Shown here piece after piece: positions 46,247 to 56,324 of a stretch of DNA of 64,000 bases. The stretch is from Chromobacterium sp. IIBBL 290-4. GTDB lineage: Bacteria; Pseudomonadota; Gammaproteobacteria; Burkholderiales; Chromobacteriaceae. Each line of letters opens with the position of its first letter. The first letter of the stretch is position 1. The DNA lies in NCBI RefSeq assembly GCF_024207115.1, contig NZ_CP100128.1:248001-312000 (forward strand), read 5' to 3'. The notes under the pieces were generated by a model that was given only the letters and a program-made list of their open reading frames with translations, was not told the origin of the DNA and ran no database searches. Position numbers and translations under genes: made by a program.

Positions 46247-46322
46247 TGGAGCGGGAAACGAGGCTCGAACTCGCGACCTCAACCTTGGCAAGGTTGCGCT
46301 CTACCAACTGAGCTATTCCCGC
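46247..46322 (-). tRNA. tRNA-Gly (anticodon GCC), copy 1
   Basis: 76 nt, first gene of the tRNA operon, about 70 nt downstream of the promoter -10. Confidence 0.96.
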
Positions 46323-46390
46323 AGTGCTTAACTTTCACAACTCTCTTCAACTTCGCTGCCGGTTTCGGCTGCGTCGTTAAGAGACTGCGA

Positions 46391-46418
46391 ATTATAGAGA
46401 TTTGATCGACGCTGTCAA
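46391..46418 (-). promoter_or_regulatory. strong sigma-70 promoter of the tRNA-Gly x5/tRNA-Cys operon
   Basis: On the minus strand TTGACA (46418-46413), 16 bp, TATAAT (46396-46391): both consensus hexamers are perfect. It begins 5 bp past the pgsA stop codon. The leader of about 65 nt before the first tRNA contains GC-rich stems. Confidence 0.85.
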
Positions 46419-46422
46419 CACC

Positions 46423-47004
46423 TCAAACATCAATTTTTTTACCCGCAAACTCCTTGGCGGCCATTTGCAGATAGTAAACCATTGACCATAAAGTCAATAT
46501 CACAGCAACATACATCGAAAAATTTCCTACAAATCTCGCATCAAATGCCCTAAGCAGCGGGCCATCGTACAAAAGCAGGGTGATGGCCAGCATTTGCGCC
46601 GCGGTTTTGAGCTTGCCGATATAGGCCACCGCCACGCTGCTGCGGCTGCCCATGCCCGCCATCCACTCGCGCAGGGCCGAGATGGTGATCTCGCGGCCGA
46701 TGATGATCATCGCCATCCAGCCTTCGGTTCTGCCCAGCTGCACCAACAGGATCAAGGCCGCGGCGACGATCAGCTTGTCCGCCACCGGATCGAGAAAGGC
46801 GCCGAATGCCGAGGTTTGGCCCAGTTTGCGCGCCAGATAGCCATCCAGCCAGTCGGTGAAAGCCGCCAATGCGAAAATGCCGGCGCCCACCGCGTTGCGG
46901 CTATGCAGCAGCAAGATGGAATCCGGCAGGAAAAACACCGCCACGCAGATCGGGATCAGGGCAACCCTGAGCCAGGTCAGGAAAATCGGCAAATTGAAGG
47001 GCAT
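46423..47004 (-). CDS. pgsA: CDP-diacylglycerol-glycerol-3-phosphate 3-phosphatidyltransferase
   Basis: 193 residues. It makes phosphatidylglycerophosphate, the first committed step to phosphatidylglycerol and cardiolipin, in the inner membrane. The CDP-alcohol phosphotransferase signature is present as DWLDGYLARKLGQTSAFGA followed by FLDPVADK. It lies downstream of uvrC (160 nt) and upstream of the tRNA-Gly cluster, the conserved uvrC-pgsA-gly-cys arrangement. Confidence 0.95.
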   Translation of the reverse strand: MPFNLPIFLTWLRVALIPICVAVFFLPDSILLLHSRNAVGAGIFALAAFTDWLDGYLARKLGQTSAFGAFLDPVADKLIVAAALILLVQLGRTEGWMAMIIIGREITISALREWMAGMGSRSSVAVAYIGKLKTAAQMLAITLLLYDGPLLRAFDARFVGNFSMYVAVILTLWSMVYYLQMAAKEFAGKKIDV

Positions 47005-47163
47005 CGGTTTTGGTCTTATCGCTACAGGCTCGTCTAAACAGCCAGCCGCCGCCCCGAGCCTGAATCAGGGACGACAACCGCGTGGATGCGTCAACACGGC
47101 ATTGTACAGCTTGATGGCTGATCGCGGACTTGCCGCTTGCCCGCGGCGGCATCCATCACGCCA

Positions 47164-48969
47164 TCAATGCAGGGCATTGTAAATCTTTTCCGCCAGCGTG
47201 CGGCTGATCCCTTCAACTTGAGCGAGATCGTCCAGGCTGGCGGCCACCACGCCGCGCAAGCCGCCGAAGCGGGTCAGCAATTGCTGGCGGCGCTTGGCGC
47301 CGATGCCGGGTATTTCCTCCAGCGTGGACGCGGTGCGCGCCTTGGCGCGCTTGGCCCGGTGCCCGGTGATGGCGAAACGGTGCGATTCGTCGCGCACGGT
47401 CTGGATCAGATGCAGGGCCGGGTCGTCCTGGCGCAGATTCAGCGTTTTCTGCAGATAAGGCAGAATCAGCGTCTCCAGTCCAGGCTTTCGCTCCTCGCCC
47501 TTGGCGATGCCGACGATGGGCAGGCTCAGGCCCAGTTCGCCCAGCACCTCCAGCGCCACTCCCACCTGGCCTTTGCCGCCGTCGATGAACACCGCGTCCG
47601 GCAGCCTGCCATCGCCCTCCGCCAGCTTGCCGTAACGGCGGGTCAGCACTTCGCGCATCGCGGCGTAATCGTCGCCCGGCGCGGCGGTGGTGATGTTGAA
47701 GCGGCGGTATTCGGTGGGCTGCATTCCGCCCTTGTCGTATACCACGCAGGAGGCCACCGTAGCCTCGCCCATGGTATGGCTGATGTCGAAGCATTCGAAA
47801 CGGGCGGCGTCCTCCAGCTCCAGCACCTCACTGAGCCGCGCCAGCCGCTGGTTTTGCGTCGCCTTGCTGCCCAAACGCTGCATGATGGCCAGATCGGCGT
47901 TTTTTTCGGCCATTTCCAGCCAGACGCGGCGTTCGCCTATCGGATTGCTGACCACTTGCACCCGCCGTCCGGCGCGCGCCAATAGAAACTCCAGGATCGC
48001 TTCATCCAGCACGCCATTGACGATCAACACCGCCGGCACACCGGCATGCTGATAATGCTGCGCCAGGAAGGCCTCCAGAATCTCTTGCGCGCTGTCGGCC
48101 TCGCCGCCCACCGGGAAATGGCTCTTGTCGCCCAGATGGCGGCCGCCGCGTATCATCACCAGATTGACGCAGGGCACGCCGTCTCGCAATACGGCCGCCA
48201 CCACGTCGCAATCCTGCTGGCTTTGATTGCTGGCGACGAACTGCTTCTCCTGCACCCGCGCCAGCGCCTGGATCTGGTCGCGCAGCTCGGCGGCCTGCTC
48301 GAAAGCCATCTCCTCGGCCGCCGCCATCATGCGCCGGGTCAGTTCGTCTATCAGCTCGCTTTGCCTGCCGTTCAGAAAGGCGACCGCGCTGGCCACATCG
48401 GCCGCGTACTCTTGCTTGCTGATATGTTCCACGCACGGCCCGGAGCAACGCTTGATCTGATACAGCAGACAGGGGCGGGAACGGTTGGCGAACACCGCGT
48501 CCTCGCAGGTGCGCAGCCGGAACACCTTTTGCAGGATCTGTATGCTCTCGCGCACCGCGTAGCTATTGGGATAGGGGCCGAAATACTGGTTGGGCTTCTT
48601 AGGCTCGCCGCGGTAATAGGCCATCTGCGGAAAATCATGGCCGCTGAACATTAAATAAGGATAGGACTTGTCGTCGCGGAACAGGATGTTGTAGCGCGGC
48701 GCAAGCGCCTTGATCAGATTGTTTTCCAGGATCAGCGCCTCGGCCTCGGAACGGGTGACCGTGGTTTCGATGCTATTGATCTGCCGCACCATCAGGCGGA
48801 TGCGCGGGCTGAGATCGTTTTTCTGGAAATAGGAGCTGACTCGGCGCTTCAGGTCTATCGCCTTGCCCACATACAGCACCTTGCCGTCCTCCCCCAGCAT
48901 CCGATAGACGCCCGGCAAGGAAGGCAGGTTCTGCAGCACATTTTGGTAATCGAAAACTGGTTTAGCCAC
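47164..48969 (-). CDS. uvrC: excinuclease ABC subunit C
   Basis: About 601 residues from a GTG at 48969 whose G is shared with the upstream stop (TAGTG) and which has GCGGAAAA upstream; an ATG at 48984 in the same frame would add five residues. UvrC makes both incisions in nucleotide excision repair. Domains: GIY-YIG nuclease ([18 protein letters not shown]), a cysteine-rich segment (SGPCVEHIS), UVR motif (about 205-235), the RNase H-like second nuclease ([21 protein letters not shown]), and the C-terminal helix-hairpin-helix pair ([16 protein letters not shown]). Confidence 0.95.
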   Translation of the reverse strand: MAKPVFDYQNVLQNLPSLPGVYRMLGEDGKVLYVGKAIDLKRRVSSYFQKNDLSPRIRLMVRQINSIETTVTRSEAEALILENNLIKALAPRYNILFRDDKSYPYLMFSGHDFPQMAYYRGEPKKPNQYFGPYPNSYAVRESIQILQKVFRLRTCEDAVFANRSRPCLLYQIKRCSGPCVEHISKQEYAADVASAVAFLNGRQSELIDELTRRMMAAAEEMAFEQAAELRDQIQALARVQEKQFVASNQSQQDCDVVAAVLRDGVPCVNLVMIRGGRHLGDKSHFPVGGEADSAQEILEAFLAQHYQHAGVPAVLIVNGVLDEAILEFLLARAGRRVQVVSNPIGERRVWLEMAEKNADLAIMQRLGSKATQNQRLARLSEVLELEDAARFECFDISHTMGEATVASCVVYDKGGMQPTEYRRFNITTAAPGDDYAAMREVLTRRYGKLAEGDGRLPDAVFIDGGKGQVGVALEVLGELGLSLPIVGIAKGEERKPGLETLILPYLQKTLNLRQDDPALHLIQTVRDESHRFAITGHRAKRAKARTASTLEEIPGIGAKRRQQLLTRFGGLRGVVAASLDDLAQVEGISRTLAEKIYNALH

Positions 48970-49397
48970 TATTTTCCGCACCATGTCTGCATGTCTTTTT
49001 CAGCCTGGCGGATCAGCTCCTGCTTTTGCGCGTCATTGGCGATGGCGGTGGAGCCCGGCATGCGGATGCGCCCGTTCTGCTGCAAGGTGGCCAGATTGGC
49101 CTTGGCGGAAGCGCAGTTCTGCGCCTTGACCTTGGCGTTATTGGCGGCGATGGCCGCGTTATCGGAGGCGACCTGCTTGTTGTCCGGCTGCTTGGCGGCT
49201 TTCTTTTCCGCCATCGGCGCGGAAGACGCCGCCGCGGCAGGCGCGCGCACGTTCAGCTTGCGCGCGGCCACATTGGGCGGCGGCTGGTCGGAGTAGACGG
49301 TCTGGCCGTTGGCGTCCTTCCAGCTGTATACATCGGCCATGGCTGCCGCGGCGGGCAGCAAAGCCAGCAAAAACGTCCATACTATATAAGACTTCAT
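48969..49397 (-). CDS. DUF4124 domain periplasmic protein
   Basis: 142 residues from the ATG at 49397 (a GTG at 49406 is less likely). A signal peptide of about 22 residues (AAAAMA) is followed by the DUF4124 core [19 protein letters not shown]. The rest is alanine/lysine-rich with a Cys pair (QNCASAK...TWCGK). Proteins of this family are exported, of unknown role. The stop overlaps the uvrC start by one base, so they are translationally coupled. Confidence 0.8.
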   Translation of the reverse strand: MKSYIVWTFLLALLPAAAAMADVYSWKDANGQTVYSDQPPPNVAARKLNVRAPAAAASSAPMAEKKAAKQPDNKQVASDNAAIAANNAKVKAQNCASAKANLATLQQNGRIRMPGSTAIANDAQKQELIRQAEKDMQTWCGK

Positions 49398-49482
49398 TAT
49401 CCGCACCCGACCCCAAAAGCTGTACTCCCGATTGTAAAGCCTGCCCCCGCGCCACGCAAAAAACGCGGCCCTTCCGATACTT

Positions 49483-49511
49483 TTGCAGAGGAGTACGTGA
49501 ACCGGTATAAT
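49483..49511 (+). promoter_or_regulatory. sigma-70 promoter of guaB
   Basis: TTGCAG (49483-49488), 17-bp spacer, TATAAT (49506-49511), 26 nt before the guaB start. AAGGAA is the RBS. Confidence 0.75.
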
Positions 49512-49528
49512 GCGGCTTTGCCGCCTAA

Positions 49529-51001
<1,473 letters not shown>

Positions 51002-51022
51002 ACCGGTTTCGCCTGGCCAGAC

Positions 51023-51053
51023 AAAAGCCCGCGTCAAACGACGCGGGCTTTTT
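51023..51053. terminator. bidirectional terminator between guaB and the IMPase-like gene
   Basis: AAAAGCCCGCGTC and GACGCGGGCTTTTT form a 12-bp stem around AAAC, with A and T tracts on either side. The two flanking genes converge on it. Confidence 0.88.
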
Positions 51054-51060
51054 CACGCCG

Positions 51061-51879
51061 TCAAACCACGCCGCCTTGCAGCAGCGCCAACAACCGTCCA
51101 TGCAAAGCCGGGCAGGCCGCCAAAATGCCATTCGCGCCATGCGCCAGCGGCTTGCCGTCCAGATCCGTCACCACGCAGCCGCCCTCCTCCGCGAGCAAAG
51201 CGCCCGCCAGCCAATCCATGACTTGGCTGCCCACCTCCCAATAGCCATCCAGCACGCCCGCGCCCGCCTGCGACAGAGAGATCGAAGCGGGCCCCATCCA
51301 ACGCTGAGCCAAGACGTGGGGCATGGCCAGGCCCAAACGCGCCAGATGGCTGGCGATCTCTTCAGCCGGCCGCTGCGGATAATTGGGAAAACTGGCGCCC
51401 AGCACCGCGAGGGACAGTTCCGCCCGCTCGCCGCAAAACGCAGGCTCGCCGTTGCGCCACAATCCTTCGCCGCGGCGGGCGCGCCAGACATCGCCGCTGA
51501 TGGGATCATGCGTCAGCGCGAACTCGGTCCGCCCCTCCGCCACCAGGCACAGCGACAAGCTCCACAAGGTCAGGCCGGACAGATACTGCACCCCGCCATC
51601 GATAGGGTCGCACCACCAATAAGCGGCATGCTCGGCCAGACTTTCCTGCGACGGCGCATCAGAGGCGCAGAACACGGCAGTGCCGGGCGAAACCTGGCCC
51701 AATAGCTCTCGCAAACCATTCATCGCCAACTGGCTGGCCGCTCCCAGTTCTGCCCCCATGCCGGCCAAGTCCGGCAAAGCTCGTCGCGGCTGGCGCGCGC
51801 GCAGCTGACTCCCCAATTCTCGGACAGCCCGCTCTATCCGCTCGCCATCCAACTCTCTTGCTCGTTCCTTCATAGCCAT
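51061..51879 (-). CDS. inositol monophosphatase-like protein, divergent active site
   Basis: 272 residues from the ATG at 51879, which has GGAG 6 nt upstream. The IMPase fold is recognisable by CDPIDGGVQYLSGL (canonical DPIDGTxNF) and VMDWLAGALLAEEGGCV (motif 2). The Thr of DGT is Gly here, and the first metal Glu (canonical GEE region) is not visible in FCASDAPSQES. It may have changed substrate or lost activity. It is divergent from an AraC regulator, 96 bp apart. Confidence 0.75.
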   Translation of the reverse strand: MAMKERARELDGERIERAVRELGSQLRARQPRRALPDLAGMGAELGAASQLAMNGLRELLGQVSPGTAVFCASDAPSQESLAEHAAYWWCDPIDGGVQYLSGLTLWSLSLCLVAEGRTEFALTHDPISGDVWRARRGEGLWRNGEPAFCGERAELSLAVLGASFPNYPQRPAEEIASHLARLGLAMPHVLAQRWMGPASISLSQAGAGVLDGYWEVGSQVMDWLAGALLAEEGGCVVTDLDGKPLAHGANGILAACPALHGRLLALLQGGVV

Positions 51880-51975
51880 GCTGTTCTCCATGTGATGTGG
51901 CGTGAGAACAGCATGGCGAAGATTTGAATGGCCTGCTAACGTAAGCAGGCCAATCTTTTATTCAAAAGGGTCAAC

Positions 51976-52728
51976 TTGCAGGATTTATTCGCCATCGCGC
52001 CGCTCACCCACGACGCGTCATCTTCACAAGCTCCGCATGCGCACTCTGAAGGCCAATTGTTCTGGATCCAACAAGGCTTGATGAGCGCGCATACCGATGC
52101 CGGGCAATGGGCGATGCCCATGGGCTGCCTGGGCTGGGCGCCGCCAGGCCATCGCCACGGCGCGGCCTATCACGGCCCGACGCGAGGCCATAATTTTTAC
52201 TTTGCAGAGGCCTGGAGCCGGGCGCGCATGCCACCAGACATCCGGGTGGTGCGCGCCACGCCCTTGCTCGCCGCCTTGCTGGAGGCGCTGCGGCGCGACG
52301 ATCTCGATGCCGAGCGGCGAGCGCCCTATTGCCTGACCTTGGCCGACGCGCTGTCGCGCGAGCCCTGCCATCCGTTCTACTTGCCCATGCCTAGCGATGC
52401 GCGCCTGCGGAATCTGGCCGCCAGGCTGATGGCGCAGCCGGCAAGCGCCGATGACCTGGATACCCTGGCGCATAGCGCCGGCATGTCGCGGCGCACGCTG
52501 ATGCGCCGTTTCCAGAACGAAACCGGCTGGAGCCTGGGGCAATGGCGGCGGCAGATGCGCCTGCGCCATGCGCTGCAAGCCCTGGCCGAAGGCGCATCGA
52601 TCACGGCTGCGGGAATGGAGGCCGGCTACGACAGCCTCGGCGCCTTCTCATCCGCGTTCAAACGTTTTTTGGGCAAAACGCCATCGGAATGGCAGGCCAA
52701 AGCCATCAAGCCCGGCTTGCCGGATTGA
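51976..52728 (+). CDS. AraC-family transcriptional regulator with cupin-type sensor
   Basis: 250 residues from a TTG start (AAGGG box 7-8 nt upstream). The N-terminal half is a cupin-like ligand/sensing domain (HAHSEGQLFWIQQG...GWAPPGHRHG). The C-terminal half contains two HTH motifs (LAHSAGMSRRTLMRRFQNETG; and AAGMEAGYDSLGAFSSAFKRFLGKTPSEW). It is of the YdeC/AraC type that often controls an efflux gene; no such gene lies next to it. Confidence 0.85.
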   Translation: MQDLFAIAPLTHDASSSQAPHAHSEGQLFWIQQGLMSAHTDAGQWAMPMGCLGWAPPGHRHGAAYHGPTRGHNFYFAEAWSRARMPPDIRVVRATPLLAALLEALRRDDLDAERRAPYCLTLADALSREPCHPFYLPMPSDARLRNLAARLMAQPASADDLDTLAHSAGMSRRTLMRRFQNETGWSLGQWRRQMRLRHALQALAEGASITAAGMEAGYDSLGAFSSAFKRFLGKTPSEWQAKAIKPGLPD

Positions 52729-52732
52729 ACAA

Positions 52733-53587
52733 TCAGGCCAAAGACAGCAGCAGCAACGTCCGCAACTGCGCCGGCGGCGTGTCGTAAGGCGAGTTCAGAT
52801 ACTCCTCAGCGCAGGGCACCGTGCCGGGCTGCTCGCCGCTGTCCGGCAGCCAATGCCGGTACAGCCAGTCCCAGCGCTCGGACAATTCGGCATACGGCCC
52901 GATATGCTCCAGCACCGCATAACGGCCGGCGGGAATCTCGCCGCACTCGAAGCCGTCCATGCGCGGCTCCGCCAGCCCCTCAGGCAGCGCCGCGCAGGCG
53001 ATGGAGCGCAGCTCGCTCGGCGCCGTCTGGCCAGGATCGTCCAGATAGAGGCCGAAAGCGCTCGGCGACAAAGCCGACTGCTCCGGCCCCAGCGCGGCGC
53101 GCAAGGCGTCGAATGCCTTGCCTATCTCCATATACGGCCCCTGATGATGACGCATCAATACTTTCACCGCCGCGCGCTTCACGATTGCAACTTGGCCCAT
53201 CGCACTCTCCCGATTGTGATTGAGGAATATGAGACGACGCTGGCGATAGCGGCCCGGCGTTTCGCCGTATTTGGCGGAAAAAGCCCGGATAAAGGCGGCC
53301 GTGCTGGAAAACCCCGCCCGCAGCGCCACCCGCGACAAAGGCAGCACATCCTGGCTCAGTTCTCCCGCAGCTCGATGCAACAGCAAACGCTGCCGACTGT
53401 CCATCACCGTTTCGCCCATCAGATTGCGATACAGCCGATGGAAGTGAAAGCGCGAAAAACAAGCCTCCTCCGCCAGCCGGTCCAGCAGCAAGGGCTGATC
53501 CAGATGGCGCCACAGATAGTCCAGGGCGCGCAGCAGGCGGATGGTGTACAAGGCGCCGGGGCCGAATTGCCGATAAGCGTGTCTCAT
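52733..53587 (-). CDS. AraC-type regulator with GyrI-like effector domain
   Basis: 284 residues. The HTH pair is at the N-terminus (LDRLAEEACFSRFHFHRLYRNL; VALRAGFSSTAAFIRAFSAKYGE). The C-terminal about 160 residues form a GyrI-like (SOUL/BmrR type) small-molecule-binding domain (VMRHHQGPYMEIGKAFDAL; GRYAVLEHIGPYAELSERWDWLY). The Rob/SoxS-with-GyrI architecture responds to drugs or lipophilic ligands. It converges with the AraC gene at 51976 (gap 4 nt) and follows the LysR gene by 9 nt. Confidence 0.86.
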   Translation of the reverse strand: MRHAYRQFGPGALYTIRLLRALDYLWRHLDQPLLLDRLAEEACFSRFHFHRLYRNLMGETVMDSRQRLLLHRAAGELSQDVLPLSRVALRAGFSSTAAFIRAFSAKYGETPGRYRQRRLIFLNHNRESAMGQVAIVKRAAVKVLMRHHQGPYMEIGKAFDALRAALGPEQSALSPSAFGLYLDDPGQTAPSELRSIACAALPEGLAEPRMDGFECGEIPAGRYAVLEHIGPYAELSERWDWLYRHWLPDSGEQPGTVPCAEEYLNSPYDTPPAQLRTLLLLSLA

Positions 53588-53596
53588 GGGCACAGC

Positions 53597-54514
53597 CTAG
53601 GCGGTTTCGATTGATCGATTTTGCTCTTCATGCAGCAACAGCCACTGCATGTCCTGGCACAGCTCCACCACGTAGTCCCACACCACCCGATAACGCAAGG
53701 TGCGGCGGATATTGCTGCGGGCGCTGATCCAGTAGGAACGGACGATGCGCACCTCCGGCAGGATCTGCGCCAGCCGCGGATCGTCGTAAGTCATGTAATA
53801 AGGCAGCACCGCGATGCCGCCGTCGGCCAGCGCCGCCTCCTTCTGCGCCACCACGCTGGTGCTGCGCAAGGGCATGCTGGGATGGCGGCACAGGCCATGG
53901 TGGAACATCAGCTCGCGCGAGAACAGCAGGTCGTCGACATAAGCCAGAATGGCGTGGCCGTTCAGGTCTTCGCGCTCGCGTATCGGCGGCTGCGCCGCCA
54001 GATAGGCCGGCGTGGCGTACAAGCCCAGGCAGTAGTCGGTGAGCTTGCGGGTGATCACCAGATTGGCCTGCGGCCGCTCCAGCGACACGGCGATGTCCAC
54101 TTCGCGGCTGGTCAGGCTGACAAAGCGCGGCACCGCCACCAGGTCGATCTCCAGCCCCGGATAGCGCGCCATCAAGGCCGGCATGTGGCGCGCCAGAAAC
54201 AGCGCGCCCAGCCCCTCGGGCGCGCCCAGCCGCACCACGCCGCTGACCTCGGCCGTGCCCTTCTTGGCGCCGTCCAGCATCTGTGACGCGGTGTTCTCCA
54301 AAGACTCGGCCAAGGGCAGCAATTGCCGCCCGGCGGCGGTCAGGGTATAGCCATCGGCCTGCTGCACGAACAGCGGCTGGCCCAGCACCCGCTCCAGCGC
54401 GGCGATATGGCGCGCCACCGTGGCATGGGTAGTGCCCAGCTGCCGCGCGGCGCTAAGCAGTTTGCCGCTGCGCTGCAAGGCCAGGAAAAAGCGGACATCG
54501 TTCCAATCGAACAT
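53597..54514 (-). CDS. LysR-family transcriptional regulator
   Basis: 305 residues from the ATG at 54514 (GGGA upstream); the longer frame to 54571 is not used. The winged HTH is at residues 3-60 (DVRFFLALQRSGKLLSAARQLGTTHATVARHIAALE), followed by a LysR substrate-binding domain. It is divergent from the GMC oxidoreductase-MFS pair with a 145-bp intergenic region, so it most likely controls those genes in response to their substrate. Confidence 0.9.
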   Translation of the reverse strand: MFDWNDVRFFLALQRSGKLLSAARQLGTTHATVARHIAALERVLGQPLFVQQADGYTLTAAGRQLLPLAESLENTASQMLDGAKKGTAEVSGVVRLGAPEGLGALFLARHMPALMARYPGLEIDLVAVPRFVSLTSREVDIAVSLERPQANLVITRKLTDYCLGLYATPAYLAAQPPIREREDLNGHAILAYVDDLLFSRELMFHHGLCRHPSMPLRSTSVVAQKEAALADGGIAVLPYYMTYDDPRLAQILPEVRIVRSYWISARSNIRRTLRYRVVWDYVVELCQDMQWLLLHEEQNRSIETA

Positions 54515-54659
54515 GGATATTCCCGCAACAAGATTGTGCGCCCGCACACGCAAAGGCGCCGGAATGGGCATTATGCTGTTTAAAAATTAACATACGTTGT
54601 TTCCCGCTGGCTATTTCCACCCGGCGGCGCTTGAGATTAGATGGCGTCACGACAACGAC

Positions 54660-56324
54660 ATGATTCGCGCCATGCTCAGCGAAGAATTCGACTACATCAT
54701 CGTCGGCGCAGGCAGCGCCGGCTGCCTGCTGGCCAACCGCCTGTCCGCCGACCCGGCCAAACGCGTGCTGCTGCTGGAGGCCGGCGGCAAGGACAACTAT
54801 CCATGGATACACATCCCTGTAGGCTATTTGTTCTGCATCGGCAATCCGCGCACCGACTGGTGTTACCGCACCCTGCCGGATAGCGGGCTGGGCGGCCGTT
54901 CGCTGACTTATTCGCGCGGCAAGGTGCTGGGCGGCTGCTCATCGATCAACGGCATGATCTATATGCGCGGCCAGGCGGCGGACTACGACCATTGGGCCGC
55001 GCTGGGCAATGCCGGCTGGGGCTGGGGCGATGTGCTGCCGCACTTCATCGCCATGGAAGACCACTTCGACCCAACGCGGCATCTGCACGGCCATGGCGGC
55101 GAATGGCGAGTGGAAAAGCAGCGGCTGTCCTGGGAAATCCTGGACGCCTTTCGCGCCGCCGCGGCGGAACAGGGCATTGCGCCCACCGCTGATTTCAATC
55201 AGGGCGACAATGCCGGCTGCGGCTATTTCGAGGTCAATCAGAAAAACGGCCTGCGCTGGAACTGCGCCCAGGCCTTCTTGCACCCGGTCCGCTATCGCGC
55301 CAATCTGACAGTGCTGACCGGCGCCGAGGCGGAAACGCTGATCGTCGAGCGCGGCCGCGCCGCCGCTATCGCATTTATGCAACAAGGGCAGCGCCATATC
55401 GCGCGCTGCCGCGGCGAAATCGTCCTCGCCGCCGGCGCCGTCGGTTCGCCGCTTTTGTTGCAGCGCAGCGGAATCGGCCCCGCGCCCTTGCTGGCGCAGC
55501 ATGGCATCTCGCCTATCCATATCCTGCCCGGCGTCGGCGCCAATCTGCAGGATCACCTGCAACTGCGGCTGGTTTTCAAGGTCCGCCACGCCCTCACCCT
55601 GAACCAGCGCGCGGCCCACTGGACCGGCAAGCTGGCGATGGCCTGGGAATACCTATGGAAACGCAGCGGCCCGCTGTCGATGTCGCCCAGCCAGCTTGGC
55701 GCTTTCTCCCGCAGCGCACCGGACGTGGACAGGCCGGATCTGGAATACCACGTGCAGCCGCTGTCGCTGGAGAAGTTCGGCGAACCGCTGCACCGCTTCC
55801 CCGCCTTCACCGCCTCGGTCTGCCATTTGCGGCCGCATAGCCGCGGCCATGTGGCGATAAGCGGCCGCGATCCCGCCGCGCCGCCGGCGATCCAGCCCAA
55901 TTACCTCAGCCATCCGCAGGATCAAGGCATCGCGGCGGCGGCCATCCGCCAAGCCAGACGCATCGCCGCCTCGCCCGCGCTGGCGCGCTACCTGCCGGAA
56001 GAATACCGCCCTGGCCTGCAATGCCAGAGCGACGAGGAACTGATCGAGGCCGCCGGCCGCATCGGCACCACCATTTTCCATCCGGCGGGCACTTGCAAGA
56101 TGGGCGCGGATGAGCTGGCGGTGGTGGACGCCAGGCTGCGCGTGCATGGCATCGCCGGCTTAAGAGTGGCGGACGCTTCCATCATGCCCGCCATCACCTC
56201 GGGCAATACCAACAGCCCCACGTTGATGATCGCCTCCAGGGCGGCTCAATTGATCATGCAGGACAACAAGCAGCCGGCCCCGATACGGACGCCGGCACCA
56301 CACGCAAAGGAGAGCTGGACATGA
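54660..56324 (+). CDS. GMC-family FAD oxidoreductase (choline/alcohol dehydrogenase-like)
   Basis: About 554 residues; the start could be ATG 54660 or ATG 54672, neither with a good RBS. The FAD-binding motif DYIIVGAGSAGCLLANRLS and the GMC signature 1 (YSRGKVLGGCSSINGMIYMRG) are clear, with signature 2 (AGAVGSPLLLQRSGIGP) and the C-terminal FHPAGTCKMG and NTNSPTLMIA containing the catalytic His/Asn pair region. It oxidises an alcohol; the substrate is unknown. It overlaps the downstream MFS gene by ATGA, so the pair likely takes up and oxidises one compound. Confidence 0.9.
   Translation: MIRAMLSEEFDYIIVGAGSAGCLLANRLSADPAKRVLLLEAGGKDNYPWIHIPVGYLFCIGNPRTDWCYRTLPDSGLGGRSLTYSRGKVLGGCSSINGMIYMRGQAADYDHWAALGNAGWGWGDVLPHFIAMEDHFDPTRHLHGHGGEWRVEKQRLSWEILDAFRAAAAEQGIAPTADFNQGDNAGCGYFEVNQKNGLRWNCAQAFLHPVRYRANLTVLTGAEAETLIVERGRAAAIAFMQQGQRHIARCRGEIVLAAGAVGSPLLLQRSGIGPAPLLAQHGISPIHILPGVGANLQDHLQLRLVFKVRHALTLNQRAAHWTGKLAMAWEYLWKRSGPLSMSPSQLGAFSRSAPDVDRPDLEYHVQPLSLEKFGEPLHRFPAFTASVCHLRPHSRGHVAISGRDPAAPPAIQPNYLSHPQDQGIAAAAIRQARRIAASPALARYLPEEYRPGLQCQSDEELIEAAGRIGTTIFHPAGTCKMGADELAVVDARLRVHGIAGLRVADASIMPAITSGNTNSPTLMIASRAAQLIMQDNKQPAPIRTPAPHAKESWT

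Noticed and set aside
45846..46322. Tandem repeats with short spacers, possible CRISPR
   Set aside because: The repeats are complete 76-nt tRNA-Gly genes with CCA ends; spacers are not CRISPR-like and no cas gene is near.
45841..46331. Plus-strand repetitive open frames over the tRNA-Gly array
   Set aside because: The repeated peptide is only the translated complement of tRNA-Gly; such ORFs are classic false genes.
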